Below are positions 9,535-19,006 of a stretch of 64,000 bases of DNA, piece by piece; the first letter of the stretch is position 1, and each line of letters opens with the position of its first letter. Below the pieces are notes generated by a model. That model was not told the DNA's origin. It ran no database searches and saw nothing but the letters and a program-made list of their open reading frames with translations. This DNA comes from Calothrix sp. 336/3 (GTDB lineage: Bacteria; Cyanobacteriota; Cyanobacteriia; Cyanobacteriales; Nostocaceae), in NCBI RefSeq assembly GCF_000734895.2, contig NZ_CP011382.1:4132700-4196699 (forward strand), in the 5' to 3' direction. A program made the position numbers and the translations under genes.

Positions 9535-11715
9535 ATGAAGCATTCTCATTTTTTCATCAGGCATCAATTTAAACATCAATTATTTCTGCGTGTCATTCTG
9601 ATTGTACCTTTTGTCATGCAGATATTCGCAGCTGTAGGATTGGTGGGTTATTTGTCATTCCGGAATAGTCAGGAAACGGTGAATGATTTAGCAAATCAGT
9701 TGATGGAAAAAACGAGTAGTACTGTTAATCAGCACCTGAATCATTACTTGAGTACTCCTCACCAAATTAATCGCTTAAATGCTGATGCAGTTAAGATGAA
9801 GCGCTTAAACCTGAAAGATTTGAGGTCCGCAGGGCAGTATTTTTGGAAACAAGCTGAGGTATTTGAAAATATTAGTTGGATTGGTTTTGCATTGCCGACT
9901 GGTGAAGTTGCCAGTGCTGGACGCTGGATACCAGGTCAGGGTTTAGTGACTAGTGAGGTGAGAAAAAATCAAGAATATTCCTACAGCACAAATCATCAGG
10001 GCGATCGCACAAAATTAGTTTATCAAACGGAATATAATGCTCTGGAGGATGAATGGTATACCCAAACTGTCAAAGCTGGTAAACCCATCTGGAGTCAAAT
10101 TTATACCTCTGAGGGCATAGATAGCTTCGTCGCAGTTTCTGCTAACTATCCGATTTATGATCAGAAGCGGCAATTGGTAGCTGTTTTAGGGATTGATTTA
10201 TTACTGTCAAAGATTAATGACTTTTTACAAAAGTTACAGGTAAGTCCCCACAGTCAAGTATTTATTATCGAACGGAACGGTTTATTAATTGCCAATTCTA
10301 GCTCTGCTGCTAACTTTCGCCAAAGTCAGGGTACTACCGAGAGAATTTATGCCACAGCTAGTAACCAACCTTTAATCCAGGCGACATCTCAATATTTACA
10401 CCAAAAATTTCTCAATTTTGCCAATATTCGCAATAAGCAATCCCTAGATTTTGATTTTCAAGGAAAGCGTCACTATATCAGTGTCGATTCTTGGCAAGAT
10501 AAATATGGTTTAGATTGGTTAGTAGTGATAGTACTACCAGAAGCGGATTTTATGGGACAAATTCATGCCCAAAACCGCATTACCATATTATTATGTTTAG
10601 GAGCTTTGGCGATCGCTACCTTGGTGGGAGTTTATACTTCTCGCTGGATTACCTTACCAATTTTCCGATTAACTGTAGCGAGTCAGGCGATCGCTGCGGG
10701 TGATTTACAACAAAAGCTACCTAACCAGAATATCCGAGAGTTAGAAATTCTTGCCCAATCTTTTAATCAAATGGCAGCACAATTACAAGCTGCATTTAAT
10801 GATTTAGAGCAGACGAATAACGAACTAGAACTCAGAGTCGAGTCTCGCACCAGGGAACTTCAAGACACCCAAGCACAATTAATTCAGACGGAAAAAATGT
10901 CTAGTTTAGGGCAAATGGTAGCGGGTATTGCCCATGAAATTAATAATCCTGTCAGCTTCATTCATGGCAACCTCAACTACGCCCAGGAATATGTGGATAA
11001 TTTACTAGATATCATTCAACTCTATCAAAAATATTACCCCCATACCCCTAAAGAAATTCACCAAGCAATAGAAAATATAGATTTGCAATTTATTCAAGAA
11101 GATTTAACAAAAATTCTCACTTCCATGGCTATAGGTACGGAGAGAATTCGGGAAATTGTTTTGGGTTTGCGAAATTTTTCTCGCCTAGGTGAAGCTGAAC
11201 TCAAAAAAGTCGATATCCATGAAGGGATTGACAGTACTTTAATGATTTTAAAACATCGGCTGAAAGCCAATAATCAGCGCCCAGAAATTAAAATTATACT
11301 TGAATATAGTAATGTTCCGATTGTGGAATGTTTTCCGGGGCAACTCAATCAAGTATTCATGAATATCATTGCCAACGCCATTGATGCTTTTGATGAAGCA
11401 ACAGAGGAGGATAGTCAAAATTATCTTGTACCTACCATCTGGGTGCGAACTCGCGTCAATTCCTCAGAATCTGTAGAACCATATTTAGAAGTGGCGATCG
11501 CTGATAATGGTATGGGAATAACACCAGAAACTCAAAAGAAATTATTTGACCCTTTTTTCACAACAAAACCTGTAGGTAAAGGTACAGGTTTAGGTTTATC
11601 TATTAGTTATCAAATCATCGTGGAAAAGCACCGTGGCAAATTAACTTGTCTGTCTCAACCCCGAGCAGGTACAGAATTTGTCATCGCAATTCCCATTCAA
11701 CAAAGTAGTCAATAA
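9535..11715 (+). CDS. Cache-HAMP sensor histidine kinase
   Basis: A 726-residue membrane kinase. It has a first helix near residues 18-40, a periplasmic double-Cache-type sensor to about residue 345 (with TYR/WYTQT-type repeats), a second helix near 348-370, a HAMP domain, a coiled coil with the ELRVESRTRELQ linker, then HisKA and HATPase_c. The phospho-acceptor is H467 in AGIAHEINNP. The N box NIIANAIDAF, G1 DNGMGI, F box DPFFTTKP and G2 GTGLGLSIS are all intact, so it should be catalytically active. No response regulator is adjacent. It is convergent with the ArsR-type gene, so its partner must be encoded elsewhere. Confidence 0.93.
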   Translation: MKHSHFFIRHQFKHQLFLRVILIVPFVMQIFAAVGLVGYLSFRNSQETVNDLANQLMEKTSSTVNQHLNHYLSTPHQINRLNADAVKMKRLNLKDLRSAGQYFWKQAEVFENISWIGFALPTGEVASAGRWIPGQGLVTSEVRKNQEYSYSTNHQGDRTKLVYQTEYNALEDEWYTQTVKAGKPIWSQIYTSEGIDSFVAVSANYPIYDQKRQLVAVLGIDLLLSKINDFLQKLQVSPHSQVFIIERNGLLIANSSSAANFRQSQGTTERIYATASNQPLIQATSQYLHQKFLNFANIRNKQSLDFDFQGKRHYISVDSWQDKYGLDWLVVIVLPEADFMGQIHAQNRITILLCLGALAIATLVGVYTSRWITLPIFRLTVASQAIAAGDLQQKLPNQNIRELEILAQSFNQMAAQLQAAFNDLEQTNNELELRVESRTRELQDTQAQLIQTEKMSSLGQMVAGIAHEINNPVSFIHGNLNYAQEYVDNLLDIIQLYQKYYPHTPKEIHQAIENIDLQFIQEDLTKILTSMAIGTERIREIVLGLRNFSRLGEAELKKVDIHEGIDSTLMILKHRLKANNQRPEIKIILEYSNVPIVECFPGQLNQVFMNIIANAIDAFDEATEEDSQNYLVPTIWVRTRVNSSESVEPYLEVAIADNGMGITPETQKKLFDPFFTTKPVGKGTGLGLSISYQIIVEKHRGKLTCLSQPRAGTEFVIAIPIQQSSQ

Positions 11716-11734
11716 TTGGCACCATGATCAGCTT

Positions 11735-12079
11735 CTATGTATGGTCGATTTTATCTGTATCCTGACAAGGTAATGCAGGTAAGATAGATGGTAATTGGCA
11801 ATAATCAGTTAAATAATCCTGTAATACAGCAAACTGAGCCAAATTCAACCTGTAATAAATCCATCTTCCTTCCTGACGAGCGAAAACTAAATTTGCTTCC
11901 TTGAGGGTTTTCAAGTGAAAGGATAATTTCGACTGACTCACTTCCAACAACTGACATAAGTCACAAACACATAGCTCTCTTTGTTGCAATAACTCAATAA
12001 TCTGAATTCGCAACGGTTCAGATAAAGCATGAAAACCAGAAATCACTAAACTTGATGTCACTGTTGGGGTTTTTGTCAT
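11735..12079 (-). CDS. ArsR/SmtB family metal- or arsenite-type repressor
   Basis: A winged-helix regulator of about 114 residues. ALSEPLRIQIIELLQQ is followed by ELCVCDLCQLL, the cysteine-rich ArsR metalloid-binding helix (CxCxxC), then SQSKLSFHLKTLKEANLV as recognition helix and GRWIYYRL as wing. I start it at the ATG at 12079, directly preceded by AGAGGAG. A GTG at 12142 would overlap the aminotransferase gene and add a non-family extension. No arsB/acr3, arsC or arsH lies nearby, so the regulated target is unknown. It may act on a distant operon or on the genes just upstream. Confidence 0.85.
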   Translation of the reverse strand: MTKTPTVTSSLVISGFHALSEPLRIQIIELLQQRELCVCDLCQLLEVSQSKLSFHLKTLKEANLVFARQEGRWIYYRLNLAQFAVLQDYLTDYCQLPSILPALPCQDTDKIDHT

Positions 12080-12089
12080 CTCCTCTACT

Positions 12090-13280
12090 CTAACTATGTT
12101 GGTAACAAATACCTGCCTGTTTAAACCTGTGGATGACTTCACCTAGGCGATCGCAATCTGCAATCAAGCTAATACGTACATATCCTTCCCCACCTTCACC
12201 AAAAGCATTCCCAGGAGTCACAACTACCCCAGTTTGTTGCAACACTTGCAAAGCAAAATCCGTGGAACTCATCCCCACAGGAGTGGGAACCCAAAGATAC
12301 ATTGTCGCTTGAGTTTTCGGAATCTGCCAACCTAAATCCCCTAAACCCTGAATCAGGAAATCCCGTCGGGTAACATAACGAGTCTGCACTTCTTGTAAGA
12401 AAGAGTCAGGTAATTGCAACGCAGTTTCGGCAGCTGCTTGGAGTGCGGCAAAAATCCCGTAATCTAAATTCGTCTTCAGAGTTCGTAAACCTTGAATTAC
12501 ATGACGATTGCCAACTACAAACCCCACACGCCAACCCGCCATATTATAGGTTTTAGACATGGTATGAAACTCCACACCAATCTCCTTAGCCCCAGGAATT
12601 TCTAGTAAGCTGGTAGGTTGATAACCATCAAAGGCTAATTCCGCGTAACACAAATCATGGACTAGTAAAATTTCATACTTGTGAGCAAAGGCAACGATTT
12701 CCTCGAAAAACTCACGAGGGGCAGTTGCTGCCGTCGGATTACTAGGATAATTAAAGTATAAAATTTTTGCTTTCCTGGCGACTTCTTCTGGAATTGCTTT
12801 CAGGTCAATCAGCCAATTATTCTCAGGCTTGAGAATTAAACTGTGAACCTGTCCGCCAGCGATGACTGGTCCCCGAAAATGTACGGGATAGGAAGGTGAT
12901 GGAACTAACACCACATCTCCAGGATTAATATAGGCAAGTGCCAAATGTCCTAAACCTTCCTTAGAACCCAATAAAGGCAAAGCTTCACTATCTGGATCGA
13001 GACTTACCCCATAGCGACGGTGATACCAAGCAGTTATTGCCCGTCGGAAACTTGCTGTACCTTCAAAGGGGGGGTAGCCGTGGTTTGCCGGATTTGCCAA
13101 AGCAGCTTGAGCAGCTTCTATTACCAGTGCCGGTGTTGCCCCATCCGGGTTTCCCATCCCCAAATCAATCAAATCTAAGCCCTGTTCCCGTGCTTTTGCC
13201 TTGAGTTCGTCTAAGCGGGCAAAGGGGTATGCAGGTAATCTTTTTATCCGTTCTGCTGGGGTAATCCAATCCAAGCTCAT
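12090..13280 (-). CDS. Fold-type I aminotransferase (AlaC/aspartate aminotransferase-like)
   Basis: A 396-residue PLP enzyme. LIDLGMGNPDGATP near the start, FNYPSNPTAA, and TMSKTYNMAGWRVGF with the Schiff-base lysine K243 place it in the class I/II aminotransferases closest in pattern to AlaC/YfdZ, with the C-terminal arginine in YVRISL. It is not the classical LL-diaminopimelate aminotransferase DapL, whose N-terminus differs. The ATG at 13280 shares one base with the stop of the Fe-ADH-type gene, so both are translated together. The pair may act on related keto or hydroxy acids, but the substrate is not evident. Confidence 0.85.
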   Translation of the reverse strand: MSLDWITPAERIKRLPAYPFARLDELKAKAREQGLDLIDLGMGNPDGATPALVIEAAQAALANPANHGYPPFEGTASFRRAITAWYHRRYGVSLDPDSEALPLLGSKEGLGHLALAYINPGDVVLVPSPSYPVHFRGPVIAGGQVHSLILKPENNWLIDLKAIPEEVARKAKILYFNYPSNPTAATAPREFFEEIVAFAHKYEILLVHDLCYAELAFDGYQPTSLLEIPGAKEIGVEFHTMSKTYNMAGWRVGFVVGNRHVIQGLRTLKTNLDYGIFAALQAAAETALQLPDSFLQEVQTRYVTRRDFLIQGLGDLGWQIPKTQATMYLWVPTPVGMSSTDFALQVLQQTGVVVTPGNAFGEGGEGYVRISLIADCDRLGEVIHRFKQAGICYQHS

Positions 13281-14458
13281 TACTCAACCTCGTCACTTGC
13301 TCCTAGGGTGGAGACGCGCATAATATCTTTATTATCTGTGGGTGCAGTGGTCGAAACCATTGCCGCCATTAATTGTTCTGTAGCCACTTTAAAAGGTAAT
13401 CGATGGATATCAGAATTTGGTGCAAGGGCAATTTCTGCCGCTTGCTGCAATTCCCCCAAGGTGATATTACCTAAACCTAAATCTGTCAAAGTGCGGGGCA
13501 AAGCGATTTCGCCGTAAAATTTCAGTAATTGTTGTCTTGCTGATGCGGCTAGCTGATTACCCTGCACCATTTCTTCTAGACGCAACTGCACCAAAATCCC
13601 AAAGGCTACTTTCTCTCCATGGATGCTACCCCGTCCACAAATATGGGTTAAACCATTATGTACTGCATGGGCAGCAACGGTGCGACACTGCGCTCCACCA
13701 ACTCCTCCAATCACACCTGCAAGTAATACGGTTGCATCTACAACTTCCTGCCAAACCTGGCTACCGGGTGTTTCTAGGGCAGTAGCTGACTTTTGGAACA
13801 GGATATCTCGCAGAACCCGCGCTTGCTGCACGGCGGAAATAATCAAAGTTTGCTCTGAGTGTCCACTGCTCACACAAGCTTCGTACCACTTGGCGATCGC
13901 ATCCCCAATTCCTGCTACTAAAGTTCTTTGGGGGGCAGTCTTAACTAAATCATAATCTAGAATCACCAAGTCTGGGCAACGTTCTAGGGCAACATCATAT
14001 AAAAATGCCCCGGCATCGGAATATACATTCGATAGGGCTGTCCATGCAGCACAGGTTGCTGCCGAGGTGGGGATTGTCACCACTGGCAACTTGAGTTGAT
14101 GGGCAACTAACTTGGCTGTATCTAGGGCTTTACCACCACCCACACCAATAATCACATCTGCTTTGTGTTCCTTGGCAGCTTTACGTAGGTGTTTGAGACT
14201 AGCCTCACTACAATCAGGGCTATAAGCCACTACATGGCAATCTAAGCTGGGGTGTTCTAGTAAGGGTTGGAGATAGGTGGTAACTTTTTCTAAGTTACTG
14301 CCACCAATAAACAAAGGACGAATACCCAGGCGAGTAATTTCTTCTCCCACCTGAGACAATATGCACGAACCACGGAGAACTCTGGCTGGTGCTACCGTGA
14401 GCGTGAGTACGGAACTAGTAGTTTGAGTAGACAACTTTGCCGCAGATTGATTAAGCAT
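13280..14458 (-). CDS. Iron-containing alcohol dehydrogenase / glycerol dehydrogenase family protein
   Basis: A 392-residue group III (Fe-ADH) oxidoreductase. It has an N-terminal nucleotide-binding half with ADVIIGVGGGKALDTAKL, then PTSAATCAAWTALS. The C-terminal helical half carries the metal ligands in VAGIGDAIAKWYEA, AAHAVHNGLTH and IHGEKVAFG. These ligands look intact. Glycerol dehydrogenase-like members reduce ketones or oxidise polyols with NAD. Its stop is coupled to the aminotransferase start. The upstream spacer (14459-14790) must hold the promoter. The physiological substrate is unknown. Confidence 0.85.
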   Translation of the reverse strand: MLNQSAAKLSTQTTSSVLTLTVAPARVLRGSCILSQVGEEITRLGIRPLFIGGSNLEKVTTYLQPLLEHPSLDCHVVAYSPDCSEASLKHLRKAAKEHKADVIIGVGGGKALDTAKLVAHQLKLPVVTIPTSAATCAAWTALSNVYSDAGAFLYDVALERCPDLVILDYDLVKTAPQRTLVAGIGDAIAKWYEACVSSGHSEQTLIISAVQQARVLRDILFQKSATALETPGSQVWQEVVDATVLLAGVIGGVGGAQCRTVAAHAVHNGLTHICGRGSIHGEKVAFGILVQLRLEEMVQGNQLAASARQQLLKFYGEIALPRTLTDLGLGNITLGELQQAAEIALAPNSDIHRLPFKVATEQLMAAMVSTTAPTDNKDIMRVSTLGASDEVE

Positions 14459-14790
14459 ATAACTAATTAATTAACACTATCATTTTCGAGATATTTTTAA
14501 ACACTCAGAATCAAGAATGGCAAATTGGCAATTATTTTTCTGATTTATTCCTAGCCTATCCTTTGATTTTGTAATTCAGAATAATATTTTACCTGGAAAT
14601 AAAAATTTTGTATTATGATGTGTCCCTGGCGATCGCCTGCATCCCTAACTCCTGTAGCAGCCTGTAAGGGTAACTCTTCCGTGAAAAAATAAAATTTTCC
14701 TATTATATTGTCTCTCTTCCGAAAGATGTAATTTTGCCCGTGTAGATACTACATTAGAAATAAAAGGCACCTCCCCCTAGGGGTAAAAAT
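14459..14790. other. Divergent intergenic spacer
   Basis: This 332-bp AT-rich spacer separates the Fe-ADH-type gene and the peptidoglycan-binding gene. It contains one HIP1 site near 14630 and a short palindrome (CCCCTAGGGG, about 14774-14783) directly before the ATG at 14791. That palindrome could fold over the translation start region of the plus-strand gene. Nothing else is recognisable. Confidence 0.4.
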
Positions 14791-15279
14791 ATGCAATCTG
14801 CAACAGATACAGGGAATACCGCACCAGAAAGAGTTGAATTATCTTTTAAACAACCAGTACTAAAACTAGGTTCCCAGGGAACGGCAGTCAAGGAATTACA
14901 AACATTTTTACAAAAACTCGGTTTATACGCAGAAGCATTAGATGGTGAGTTTGGGGAGTTCACTCAAATGGCTGTGAAGAAATACCAACGCCAGGTGTTT
15001 CTCCCAGAGGATGGAATTGTGGGGTTACAAACCTGGCGATCGCTCTATACTGACTCCCCTGTAGATATGCCAGAGTTGCAAAGGGGTAGCCAAGGTGATT
15101 TGGTAATGCGAATACAACGACGTTTGAAGAGAAGTAGCGATTATATTGGCTATGTAGATGGTGATTTTGGTGACATCACTGCGGCAGCTGTAGAAAGTTT
15201 GCAGCGTCGTCACGAAATACTAGTTACAGGAATTGTTGATAGTCAAACCTGGCGGGCACTCAGTAAAATTATTTACTAG
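14791..15279 (+). CDS. Protein with two peptidoglycan-binding (PG_binding_1) domains
   Basis: A 162-residue protein made of an approximately 25-residue leader without an obvious signal peptide and two PG_binding_1 repeats. Repeat 1 is LKLGSQGTAVKELQTFLQKL to GLQTWRSL; repeat 2 is LQRGSQGDLVMRIQRRLKR to VDSQTWRALS. Such domains anchor proteins to peptidoglycan. No catalytic domain is present, so it may be a wall-binding adaptor. The TAG stop at 15277-15279 lies within the left inverted repeat of a MITE-like element, so the last residues may be set by that insertion. Confidence 0.85.
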   Translation: MQSATDTGNTAPERVELSFKQPVLKLGSQGTAVKELQTFLQKLGLYAEALDGEFGEFTQMAVKKYQRQVFLPEDGIVGLQTWRSLYTDSPVDMPELQRGSQGDLVMRIQRRLKRSSDYIGYVDGDFGDITAAAVESLQRRHEILVTGIVDSQTWRALSKIIY

Positions 15280-15518
15280 TAGTTTGTCCCATTAATTTTG
15301 ATAGTTTGTAGTCAGGGCTTTACCCATATTTCTCACAAAATGGTAGGAGGGGATTCACGAGTATCTTGTGGATGATTGAAGCATATTTGTCAACCTGCCC
15401 TTACAGTCTCTGGACTTAGGTTTCATAAAGAGGTGTGAGAAATCGGGTTTCAGCCCTCGATTTGAGCAACAAATTACTTACTACAAACCCTTCATAACTT
15501 ATGGGACAGACTACTAGT
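15275..15518. mobile_element. MITE-like element with about 37-bp imperfect inverted repeats
   Basis: The left end starts with ACTAGTAGTTTGTCCCAT and the right end, read in reverse complement, starts with ACTAGTAGTCTGTCCCAT. Similarity continues inward to a shared TTTGTAGT about 37 bp from each end. The 244-bp interior has no gene. The size, terminal symmetry and lack of coding capacity fit a non-autonomous MITE. I see no convincing target-site duplication. The left end overlaps the stop codon of the peptidoglycan-binding gene. Confidence 0.6.
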
Positions 15519-15563
15519 TGGATATGGGGAATGGGTTATCACAAAATACCCTACCCTTTTCTA

Positions 15564-16082
15564 TCAGGCAGTTTGTTTTGCGATCTGGGCAAGTTTGTCT
15601 TGATAAATTTCTATTGCCATTTCCGAATCTTCGCGGGAGGCGAGCGATCGCTGCACTTGACCGAGGTATAAAGGAATTGATAGCCCAGGTTGAGGGTGAA
15701 TAACTGTCCTCACACGAATTGTCATTTGATTATCTTGTCCCCCTAAGCGTCCATAGGAATATAAATCACTGGCTGCTTGCTGGAGAGTCGCTTCTAGCTG
15801 TGTGGGATTAATATTGGGGGGGACTGAAATGACTGTCTGTGCGCCTCCATTGTCATAAATCAAGCTGTAGTGAACTGAACCAGGAATGAGAGTTCTGGTT
15901 AACGGTGCAAGGGAGAGGGTAAATAAACCTGCTGTCAGCACAATCATAAATCCCGTTGCTCCCACCAAGCGGAAACGAAATCCTAGCTTGAAAATAAAAG
16001 CAATGATCATCAGGACAGCAAAAACTAGGGTCGCAATTCCTGACCACTGGGTATACTGAATAAAATTTGTGCTTGTTGGCAT
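15564..16082 (-). CDS. ycf51: Ycf51-like (DUF2518) membrane protein
   Basis: A 172-residue protein with two N-terminal membrane helices (about residues 13-33 and 40-60) and a soluble C-terminal domain. The pattern FIQYTQWSGIATL ... FRLVGATGFM ... LAPLTRTLIPG matches my recollection of the Ycf51/DUF2518 family, which is conserved in cyanobacteria and some algal plastids and has no assigned function. The ATG at 16082 is the natural start. It lies between a MITE-like element and the exoribonuclease gene and is not obviously in an operon. Confidence 0.7.
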   Translation of the reverse strand: MPTSTNFIQYTQWSGIATLVFAVLMIIAFIFKLGFRFRLVGATGFMIVLTAGLFTLSLAPLTRTLIPGSVHYSLIYDNGGAQTVISVPPNINPTQLEATLQQAASDLYSYGRLGGQDNQMTIRVRTVIHPQPGLSIPLYLGQVQRSLASREDSEMAIEIYQDKLAQIAKQTA

Positions 16083-16304
16083 AAAAATGGATAGACTTGA
16101 TGAAATCTCGTATCAATATAGCCATCCTAGTATGATTTTGGTGTTGCCGAATCAAGCGTAAATTTCAGAGTTATGGAAATCTGGTAATGGGCGATCGCCA
16201 CCCTAGAAAGAGATATCTGCCGTCACCGAATTTATTGCAGGTTTCTTAGGAACTTCTGCTACGATTGCTCGATGATAATGGTGATCGCCTCTTTATGCCA
16301 ACTC

Positions 16305-18359
16305 TTAATTGACAGCTCCCTGGGCTTCCTGATAAATAATCTCTTGGAATTGAATCACATCTTTTTGAGGGTCAGCTAGGGTTACTTTCACCAAGACTTG
16401 CTCACCTAAATTTACCGGACGACGGAACAACATTGGTAACTGTAAGCCTAAATCTTCTAAGAGAATCAATGCTAATCCACTATCTTCCCGCAGCCACATT
16501 AATACCACTACTTCCCAAACTTGTTCTGGCTGACGGCGTAAATACTCTAATGCCCAATATCTATTAGTCTGCCGCTCTACCATTGTGACTTCTTGGGTAA
16601 TCGTAGAAACGGTAATCATCACATCTCGCAGTTGATCCGCATTGAAAGGAGGCGCGTCACCACGCAGGTGTGCTTTCAACTGGAAGTGGGTGAGTAAGTC
16701 ACTATAACGGCGAATGGGTGATGTTGCCTGGGTGTAAGTATCTAAACCTAGCCCCGCGTGACGGAGGGGGGTAATACTCATTTCACTCTTGGGCATACAC
16801 CGCCGCATGGCGCAGGAACGGACAAAACCTGCGGGTAGTTGGATTAATTCTTCCTCTGGAGGCAGTTCCGGTTGGGGTTGTCCGCGAAAGGGTAGGGGGA
16901 TGTTATGTGCTTGACCGTATCGAGCAGCAACTTCTCCAGCCAGAATCATCATTTCTGCTACGAGTTCGCGGGAATGGGAGTCATCAAGAATATCAATACT
17001 AATATCATCCCCTTTGACTTTTATCATTGCCTCCGGCATATTAATGCTGATGGCTCCTTGATGATTACGCCAAGCTTTACGCTTTCTTGCCCAAGTGGCG
17101 ATCGCGGCGATTTCCGGTTCTGCCTGCAAATCCAGCATTTCGTCTACATCTTCATAGGTGAGGCGGTATGTAGGCTTTATGACACTGGCATGAATAGTAT
17201 AATCAGCAACTGCTCCTAAGTCATCAAGGACAACCCCAAAGCTGAGAGCACAGCAGACTTTTCCCTGAACTAAGCTCATCGGTCCTGTTGCCAGTAACTC
17301 TGGAAACATCGGAACCATTCCAGTAGGTAAATATACGGTTGTACCACGCTTCCTAGCTTCTAGGTCTAAATCGTCTTCTGGTATCAACCAGCGAGTCGGG
17401 TCAGCGATGTGTACCCATAACCGCTCCCGTCCATCGGGTAGTGTTTCCCAACTCACCCCATCATCAATCTCAGTGGTACTTTCATCATCAATCGTATATA
17501 CCTTGAGATGGGTTAAATCTACACGGTTGGCATCGGGATCGGGCGGATGCATGTCTAATCGCTGTTGCGCCACTTCTACCACCTTTGTTGGAAATTGGAC
17601 TGGAATTGACGATCGCCGTAAGAATAAGTTTTCGTGGGGACTCCAGCAACCCAGGTCTACTAAAAGTTGATAGGCTCCATGGGGTGTTGCAGAACGCCCC
17701 AGCAGATTCATCGTTTCCAGGACTGGCGCTGGCGGTGGGTAGGCACGGGCAAGGGAATCTTGATTGACTCCCGTACGCACAACATCAGCGAGGAGGGCAG
17801 CATACTTTTCTATGGCTTCCAAGCGGTGACGGTCGTGTTTTTGCCATTCCACGGGTTCACCTTGGAGCGCTTGTTCTACCCTGACTAGAAATTCTTGCTG
17901 CCCTTTGGCTTTGAGGGCTTCCACTTCTAACTGATGCTTACGTTCAGCAACCTGGGCTGTGGTACGGGGTTCGTAAGCATCACCCTTCTGTTTAAAGTAT
18001 ATTTTGTCATCTGATAATAGATAGTGGGCAGCATAGCACTGGTAGGGGGCAGATTCGGAAAATAGCAAATTTGCCAGGGACGTAGGGGTGACAGTTTCCG
18101 CATCTTCTACCAGTAGCTCCCACGCTACTTCCAAGCTGGAGGGGTCGAGGTATGGCTGAACTTCGGCTAAAAACTTGCCAATTTGTGTTGGTTCGTAAGC
18201 TTGCCCTGTCACGGTGTATGTGACTTGTCTAGGGGCGAGACTGTGGGATTGTCCCCGTTCATCTACTACAAACCAACGGGTCTTACCATCTGGACGGTCT
18301 ACTACACCCAGACGGCGTTCGCTTTGTAGTCTAAATTCAACTAGCGTCCCCTTCTCCAC
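16305..18359 (-). CDS. RNase II/R family 3'-5' exoribonuclease
   Basis: A 684-residue enzyme that starts with GTG at 18359, since the encoded EKGTLVEFR is the conserved beginning of cyanobacterial members and AAGGGG precedes it. The RNB catalytic domain begins near residue 270 with the acidic cluster YTIDDESTTEIDDG and continues through VHIADPTRWL, YLPTGMVPMFPE and ATSPIRRYSDLLTH. The N-terminus carries a short OB/SH3-like part. It degrades mRNA from the 3' end. It follows rpmG and rpsR, an order I know from other cyanobacteria, with a 187-bp gap that could hold a separate promoter. Confidence 0.92.
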   Translation of the reverse strand: MEKGTLVEFRLQSERRLGVVDRPDGKTRWFVVDERGQSHSLAPRQVTYTVTGQAYEPTQIGKFLAEVQPYLDPSSLEVAWELLVEDAETVTPTSLANLLFSESAPYQCYAAHYLLSDDKIYFKQKGDAYEPRTTAQVAERKHQLEVEALKAKGQQEFLVRVEQALQGEPVEWQKHDRHRLEAIEKYAALLADVVRTGVNQDSLARAYPPPAPVLETMNLLGRSATPHGAYQLLVDLGCWSPHENLFLRRSSIPVQFPTKVVEVAQQRLDMHPPDPDANRVDLTHLKVYTIDDESTTEIDDGVSWETLPDGRERLWVHIADPTRWLIPEDDLDLEARKRGTTVYLPTGMVPMFPELLATGPMSLVQGKVCCALSFGVVLDDLGAVADYTIHASVIKPTYRLTYEDVDEMLDLQAEPEIAAIATWARKRKAWRNHQGAISINMPEAMIKVKGDDISIDILDDSHSRELVAEMMILAGEVAARYGQAHNIPLPFRGQPQPELPPEEELIQLPAGFVRSCAMRRCMPKSEMSITPLRHAGLGLDTYTQATSPIRRYSDLLTHFQLKAHLRGDAPPFNADQLRDVMITVSTITQEVTMVERQTNRYWALEYLRRQPEQVWEVVVLMWLREDSGLALILLEDLGLQLPMLFRRPVNLGEQVLVKVTLADPQKDVIQFQEIIYQEAQGAVN

Positions 18360-18546
18360 AAGCCCCTTGAAGTATTATTTAGATGTGAGATTTGAGATGT
18401 GAGGATTAAATACTAAATACTTAACCCTAAAAAAATAACTAAAACTTGATGCCAATTTTAGACCTTGGAGTCAGAAATTGCGTCCAATCTGATTGTGATA
18501 ATTCAATTTCCCTTGAACATTTCTAACCCAAAATCCAAAATCTGTT

Positions 18547-18762
18547 TTAGCCTTCTGCATTGATAAATGGCAACAGTGCCAAAATCCGCGCCCGTTTGAT
18601 GGCGAAGGTTAATTCCCTCTGTTGCTGACATGTCAATCCGGTGATCCGACGGGGGAGAATTTTGCCGCGCTCAGTGATGAATTTACGCAACAGGTCAACA
18701 TCTTTGTAATCTATGGGGTCTCCGGGTTTGATGGGAGACAAACGACGACGATAGTAGCTCAT
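18547..18762 (-). CDS. rpsR: 30S ribosomal protein S18
   Basis: A 71-residue basic protein of normal S18 length. Identifying stretches are IDYKDVDLLRKFITERGKILPRR and TGLTCQQQRELTFAIKRARILALLPF. S18 pairs with S6 on the platform of the small subunit. The ATG at 18762 lies 6 bp after the rpmG stop, so the two genes are co-transcribed and probably translationally coupled. C-type zinc ligands are absent, as is usual in cyanobacteria. Confidence 0.97.
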   Translation of the reverse strand: MSYYRRRLSPIKPGDPIDYKDVDLLRKFITERGKILPRRITGLTCQQQRELTFAIKRARILALLPFINAEG

Positions 18763-18768
18763 TTTGGT

Positions 18769-18963
18769 CTATTTGATTTCCTTGTGAACAGTATGCTTGT
18801 TGCAGTGGGGACAGAACTTTTTCAGTTCTAAACGGTTGGTGGTGTTACGACGATTTTTCATGGTTGTATAACGCGAAACACCGGGAGAACGTTTATCTGG
18901 ATTTGTACGACACTCTGTACATTCCAGTGTCACGATAATGCGGACACCTTTAGCTTTAGCCAT
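18769..18963 (-). CDS. rpmG: 50S ribosomal protein L33
   Basis: A 64-residue L33 of the cysteine-containing type. MAKAKGVRIIVTLECTEC, then RYTTMKNRRNTTNRLELKKFCPHCNKHT, gives the CxxC...CxxC pair expected to bind zinc. It is the first gene of the rpmG-rpsR pair and is divergent in spacing from the RDD gene further upstream by 43 bp. Confidence 0.97.
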   Translation of the reverse strand: MAKAKGVRIIVTLECTECRTNPDKRSPGVSRYTTMKNRRNTTNRLELKKFCPHCNKHTVHKEIK

Positions 18964-19006
18964 AATCTGAGAAACTGTGAAGCCAGCAAAGAATTAACAC
19001 AAATCC

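Noticed and set aside
12079..12142. Longer ArsR-type protein starting at GTG 12142
   Set aside because: It would overlap the aminotransferase gene by 53 bp and add non-family residues; the ATG at 12079 has an AGAGGAG immediately before it.
12090..13280. LL-diaminopimelate aminotransferase (dapL)
   Set aside because: The N-terminus and LIDLGMGNPDG pattern fit the AlaC/aspartate aminotransferase group; the characteristic DapL N-terminus is missing.
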